This document shows positions 16,508-19,310 of a DNA stretch of 19,310 bases, one piece after another. This DNA comes from JBDHXE01 sp035445085. GTDB taxonomy: Bacteria > Bacteroidota > Ignavibacteria > Kapaibacteriales > UBA2268. How positions within the stretch are numbered: position 1 is the first letter of the stretch; every line of letters starts with the position of its first letter. The notes under the pieces were generated by a model that made no database searches, was not told the DNA's origin, and worked only from the letters and a program-made list of their open reading frames with translations. The stretch covers positions 1 through 19,310 of the forward strand of contig DAOMQA010000028.1 in NCBI GenBank assembly GCA_035445085.1, given 5' to 3'. Made by a program: the position numbers and the translations under genes.

Positions 16508-17748
16508 GAACAGTATATATATATATACTGTTCTTATTTTTATTTAATAGCTATACTTTTTCTAAAGTATATACTCTAAATAATAGTGATTTCAATGAGT
16601 TTAAACAGACAGTTAATAATTCATTGCGAAAGGATACTATTATTTTGAATGGTGGTTTGATCAAGGGAACTGGAATAACAATAGAGAAACCTATAACTAT
16701 CATCGGTAAAAACAATGTAATCATTGATGCCGAAATGAAAAGTGGCGATCTATTCAGAATACAATCAGATTCAGTAACTATTGAAAATTTAAAAATTCTA
16801 AACGTACCCAAATCTCATACGACAGAAAACGCCGCTGTCAAAGTTATAAAATCAAAATTTGTAAAATTAGATAATATCAAAACAGAAAATTGCTTCTTTG
16901 GCTTTTACTTAAAAGAGACAAGTTATTCTATGTTATCTAATAATTCAATGAGAGGCAATAAACAAAAAGAGACATCATCCGGAAATGGTATACATTTGTG
17001 GAAGTGTAATAATGTAACTATTTCAAATAATTCAATGCACTTTCATAGAGATGGTATATATTTTGAGTTTGTTAAAAATTCTAAGATTTTAAATAATTAC
17101 AGTCAAAATAATATCAGATACGGTTTGCATTTTATGTTTTCTGATTCATGTACTTATATCGGTAATACTTTTTATAAAAACGGGGCTGGAGTTGCAGTAA
17201 TGTACTCTAAAAATGTTTTTATGAAAAATAATACTTTTAAAGAAAATTGGGGAACAACGTCTTATGGTATTCTTTTGAAAGACATTAAAGATAGTAAGAT
17301 TTTGCACAATAGATTCATGAATAATACTATTGGAATCCTTGCTGAAGGCTCAAATAGAGTCTTAATTGAAGAGAACACATTTAATAGAAATGGTTGGGGG
17401 TTAAAAATTATGGGAAATTGTATAGATAATAAAATATTATCTAATAATTTTATTGGTAATTCCTTTGACTTATCAACTAATACAATGGAAAATTATAACT
17501 TTTATGAAGGAAATTATTGGAGTAATTATAAAGGCTACGATTTAAATAAAGATGGGGTAGGAGATGTGCCATTTTACCCAGTATCTTTGTTTTCAGTTAT
17601 AGTTCAAAATTCGCCTCCAGCAATGATTTTGATGCATAGCTTATTTATTAATGTCCTCGAAATTAGTGAAAAAATATTTCCTTCCTTAATACCTAAAAAA
17701 GTAATCGACTTAAAACCAATGATGAGAAAAATTGATGATAAAATTTGA
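16462..17748 (+). CDS. nosD: NosD periplasmic right-handed beta-helix copper-maturation protein
   Basis: NosD is a periplasmic partner of the NosFY ABC transporter required for maturation of the CuZ centre. The 428-aa product has a signal-like start (polar residues 1-16, hydrophobic TVYIYILFLFLF), then a right-handed parallel beta-helix with Asn-rich rungs (for example NNVTISNNSMHFHRDGIYF and SNNSMRGNK) over about 65-345. The typical C-terminal block is NYWSNY and GYDLNKDGVGDVPFYPV (from residue 351). The ATG at 16462 is the only credible start, yet it lies 46 bp inside nosL, has no Shine-Dalgarno, and its signal peptide is encoded across a 26-bp palindrome. The 3' end overlaps nosF by 14 bp. 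Confidence 0.92.
   Translation: MERIVESSRFRIFRIGTVYIYILFLFLFNSYTFSKVYTLNNSDFNEFKQTVNNSLRKDTIILNGGLIKGTGITIEKPITIIGKNNVIIDAEMKSGDLFRIQSDSVTIENLKILNVPKSHTTENAAVKVIKSKFVKLDNIKTENCFFGFYLKETSYSMLSNNSMRGNKQKETSSGNGIHLWKCNNVTISNNSMHFHRDGIYFEFVKNSKILNNYSQNNIRYGLHFMFSDSCTYIGNTFYKNGAGVAVMYSKNVFMKNNTFKENWGTTSYGILLKDIKDSKILHNRFMNNTIGILAEGSNRVLIEENTFNRNGWGLKIMGNCIDNKILSNNFIGNSFDLSTNTMENYNFYEGNYWSNYKGYDLNKDGVGDVPFYPVSLFSVIVQNSPPAMILMHSLFINVLEISEKIFPSLIPKKVIDLKPMMRKIDDKI
16508..16533. repeat. 26-bp perfect palindrome at the nosL/nosD junction
   Basis: GAACAGTATATAT is perfectly inverted directly against itself with no spacer, starting one base after the nosL stop codon and followed by TTATTTTTATTT. As RNA it can form a hairpin with a short loop followed by a U-rich run, like an intrinsic terminator or attenuator, but it lies inside the nosD coding region and encodes part of its signal peptide. 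Confidence 0.75.
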
Positions 17749-18457
17749 TAAAGTTAGTAAAATTTATAACAAATTAAAAGTTTTAAACGAAGTAGATTTA
17801 GTAATAAATACGGGTGAATCTATTGCTGTTTTGGGTCCTAATGGTTCTGGTAAATCAACATTAATTAAATCTATTGTTGGGCTAGTAAAGCCAGAATCTG
17901 GTAATATACATATTGATAATATTGATATTTTTAAAGATGTAAATTATAGAAATAATATTGGCTATATGCCACAAATTGGTAGGTATCCTGATAATTTAAC
18001 TGCCAAAGAAATCATTCATTTAATACTAAAATTACGTAATAACCCAGATATAAAGTACCCCGAAGAATTAATTGAACAGTTTGAACTTAATAGCCATATT
18101 AACAAAAAGATGAATAGTTTGTCGGGGGGGACTAGGCAGAAAGTAAGTGTCGTATTAACCTTTATGTTTCAACCTAAAATATTGATATTAGATGAACCTA
18201 CATCTGGGTTAGACCCTTATATGGCGATGAAATTCATAGAATTAGTAAAAGAAAGGAACAAATCTGGCTCTACAATCATCTTAGTATCGCATACTTTAGC
18301 AGAAATAGAAGAAATCGGAAATAGAATTGTATATTTAAATGAAGGATTTAAGGTGATTGATGATGAAGTTGATAATTTAATGAAAAATACAAATACAACA
18401 GATGTTAATACAGCAATTTTAAGTAAAATGAAGGACTTTCAAAATGAAATTAGATAA
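17735..18457 (+). CDS. nosF: NosF ABC-transporter ATPase
   Basis: NosF is the cytoplasmic ATP-binding subunit of the NosDFY complex that supports CuZ assembly, thought to move a sulfur species or drive copper delivery through NosD. The 240-aa product has a complete ABC domain: Walker A GPNGSGKST (34-42), Q-loop Gln80 (YMPQ), signature LSGGTRQK (129-136), Walker B ILILDEP (149-155, catalytic Glu154) and the switch His186 (VSHT). The ATG at 17735 is preferred over the in-frame TTG at 17732. It overlaps the end of nosD by 14 bp and the start of nosY by 14 bp, so all three subunits are translationally coupled. Confidence 0.95.
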   Translation: MIKFDKVSKIYNKLKVLNEVDLVINTGESIAVLGPNGSGKSTLIKSIVGLVKPESGNIHIDNIDIFKDVNYRNNIGYMPQIGRYPDNLTAKEIIHLILKLRNNPDIKYPEELIEQFELNSHINKKMNSLSGGTRQKVSVVLTFMFQPKILILDEPTSGLDPYMAMKFIELVKERNKSGSTIILVSHTLAEIEEIGNRIVYLNEGFKVIDDEVDNLMKNTNTTDVNTAILSKMKDFQNEIR

Positions 18458-19232
18458 TTTAATGAATATCATCTTATTTACTATAAAAGATGTATCAAGG
18501 TCTAAATGGATATTTATGTATGGTATTATTCAATTCATTCTAACGTTTTTATTGATCAGCTTTAGCGCTGATACAAATAAAACTATTGTTAGTTTGCTTA
18601 ATCTTACCATTATATTAAACCCAGTTATTTGTATCGTATTTTCTACAGTATATATATATAACTCAAGGGAGTTTATTGAATTATTATTAGCTCAACCAAT
18701 AAAAAGAAATATTATATTTTATGGTTTATACATAGGTTTATCAATAATATTAGCTACAATTCTGGTATTGAGTATAGCATTACCTTTTATTATGAATTCT
18801 ATACAAGATATTGGCATTGTTTTGTTTTTAATCCTATCTGGTTCGATGATCACTTTTGTTTATATTGCATTAGCATTAACAATTTCAGTCGCCTTTGATG
18901 ACAAGGCTACCGGCTTAGGAGTATCTATATTAGTATGGCTCTTTTTTGCCGTAATATTTGATGGTCTAATCTTAATTGCATCTTATGTTTTTGCAGACTA
19001 TCCTTTAGAATTACCTTTAGTAGTTACTTCTATGTTCAATCCTATCGATATGGGGCGAATAATAGTTATGCTAAAAATGGATTTTGCAGCTTTAATGGGA
19101 TATACGGGAGCAGTGTTTGAGAAGTTCTTTGGAAGTCTTGTTGGTATTCTTATGGCGTTGACAACTTTATTTCTCTGGATAATTATACCATTATTTGTAG
19201 GTAATAAACTATTTAAAGCAAAGAATTTTTAA
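18444..19232 (+). CDS. nosY: NosY ABC-transporter permease
   Basis: NosY is the membrane subunit that pairs with NosF and docks NosD on the periplasmic side. The 262-aa product starts with an amphipathic N-terminus (FTIKDVSRSKW), followed by about six hydrophobic helices typical of ABC-2 type permeases of the NosY family, including PVICIVFSTVYIYNSREFIE and the LLLAQPIKRN loop that faces the ATPase. The SMFNPIDMGRIIVMLKMD segment in the second half is characteristic of NosY. It overlaps nosF by 14 bp and is the last gene of the operon. About 25 bp beyond its stop the sequence changes to what looks like an insertion-sequence end, and no clear terminator is visible. Confidence 0.93.
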   Translation: MKLDNLMNIILFTIKDVSRSKWIFMYGIIQFILTFLLISFSADTNKTIVSLLNLTIILNPVICIVFSTVYIYNSREFIELLLAQPIKRNIIFYGLYIGLSIILATILVLSIALPFIMNSIQDIGIVLFLILSGSMITFVYIALALTISVAFDDKATGLGVSILVWLFFAVIFDGLILIASYVFADYPLELPLVVTSMFNPIDMGRIIVMLKMDFAALMGYTGAVFEKFFGSLVGILMALTTLFLWIIIPLFVGNKLFKAKNF

Positions 19233-19256
19233 TTATTTACATTTAAAACACACAAA

Positions 19257-19310
19257 GGGGGCTGTCTCATAAGTCAGTCTCTTTTAAAAATATGTTAAAT
19301 ATCGTTAATA
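19257..19310. mobile_element. probable left end of an insertion sequence (partial)
   Basis: GGGGGCTGTCTCATAAGTC begins at 19257. This GGCTGTCTCA-type sequence resembles terminal inverted repeats of several transposase families known from Bacteroidota and Firmicutes (IS1182-like ends, for example). The run of five G is conspicuous in this AT-rich spacer. The element would extend past the window, so no transposase, second end or target duplication can be seen; the family assignment is a guess from memory. Confidence 0.55.

Overview
The window is strongly AT-rich and points to the Bacteroidota / Chlorobiota-Ignavibacteria group (FCB superphylum). The indicators are a SusC/FecA-style TonB-dependent receptor with an N-terminal carboxypeptidase-regulatory-like domain coupled to a DUF4249-type lipoprotein, a very large secreted protein with a type IX secretion (T9SS, Por) C-terminal sorting domain, and a Sec-type clade II nitrous-oxide reductase cluster of the kind common in these phyla. 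Genus or species cannot be read from this sequence. Several starts carry a clear Shine-Dalgarno (the left-edge gene, the CotH gene, cytochrome c, nosZ), while others have none.

Layout. At 1-134 lies the possible 5' end of a minus-strand gene and a terminator. At 135-1769 (-) is a secreted C69-family peptidase. At 1933-5081 (+) is a two-gene unit, TonB-dependent receptor plus DUF4249 lipoprotein, with overlapping stop and start codons, closed by a strong hairpin. At 5104-6450 (-) is a MATE efflux pump. A 446-bp AT-rich gap (6451-6896) separates it from 6897-8876 (+), an unusual 659-residue protein that appears to combine RNA polymerase alpha-CTD-like helix-hairpin-helix units, a sigma-70 region-4-like HTH and HARE-HTH-like winged helices. 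A terminator follows. At 8955-12452 (-) is a 1165-residue secreted CotH-kinase/lamin-tail-domain protein with a T9SS tail. A 511-bp gap holds nested inverted repeats near the CotH start and an FNR-like palindrome just before the nos genes.

The right third (12964-19232, +) is a compact clade II nos operon: lipoprotein cytochrome c, nosZ, a four-helix membrane protein (NosB-like), nosL, nosD, nosF, nosY. NosZ reduces N2O to N2 in the periplasm. The cytochrome is the likely electron donor. NosL and NosDFY supply copper (and possibly sulfur) for the CuZ centre. NosB is a clade II-specific protein of unknown function. No nosR, nosX or nosC/G/H is present here. A strong hairpin follows nosZ and a 26-bp perfect palindrome sits at the nosL/nosD junction, so the operon may be tuned by partial termination or RNA processing. 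Immediately after nosY the sequence resembles the terminal inverted repeat of an insertion sequence that continues past the window edge.

The most unusual items are the multidomain alpha-CTD/sigma4/HARE protein, the internal hairpins of the nos operon, the FNR-like palindrome at its front, and the putative IS end.
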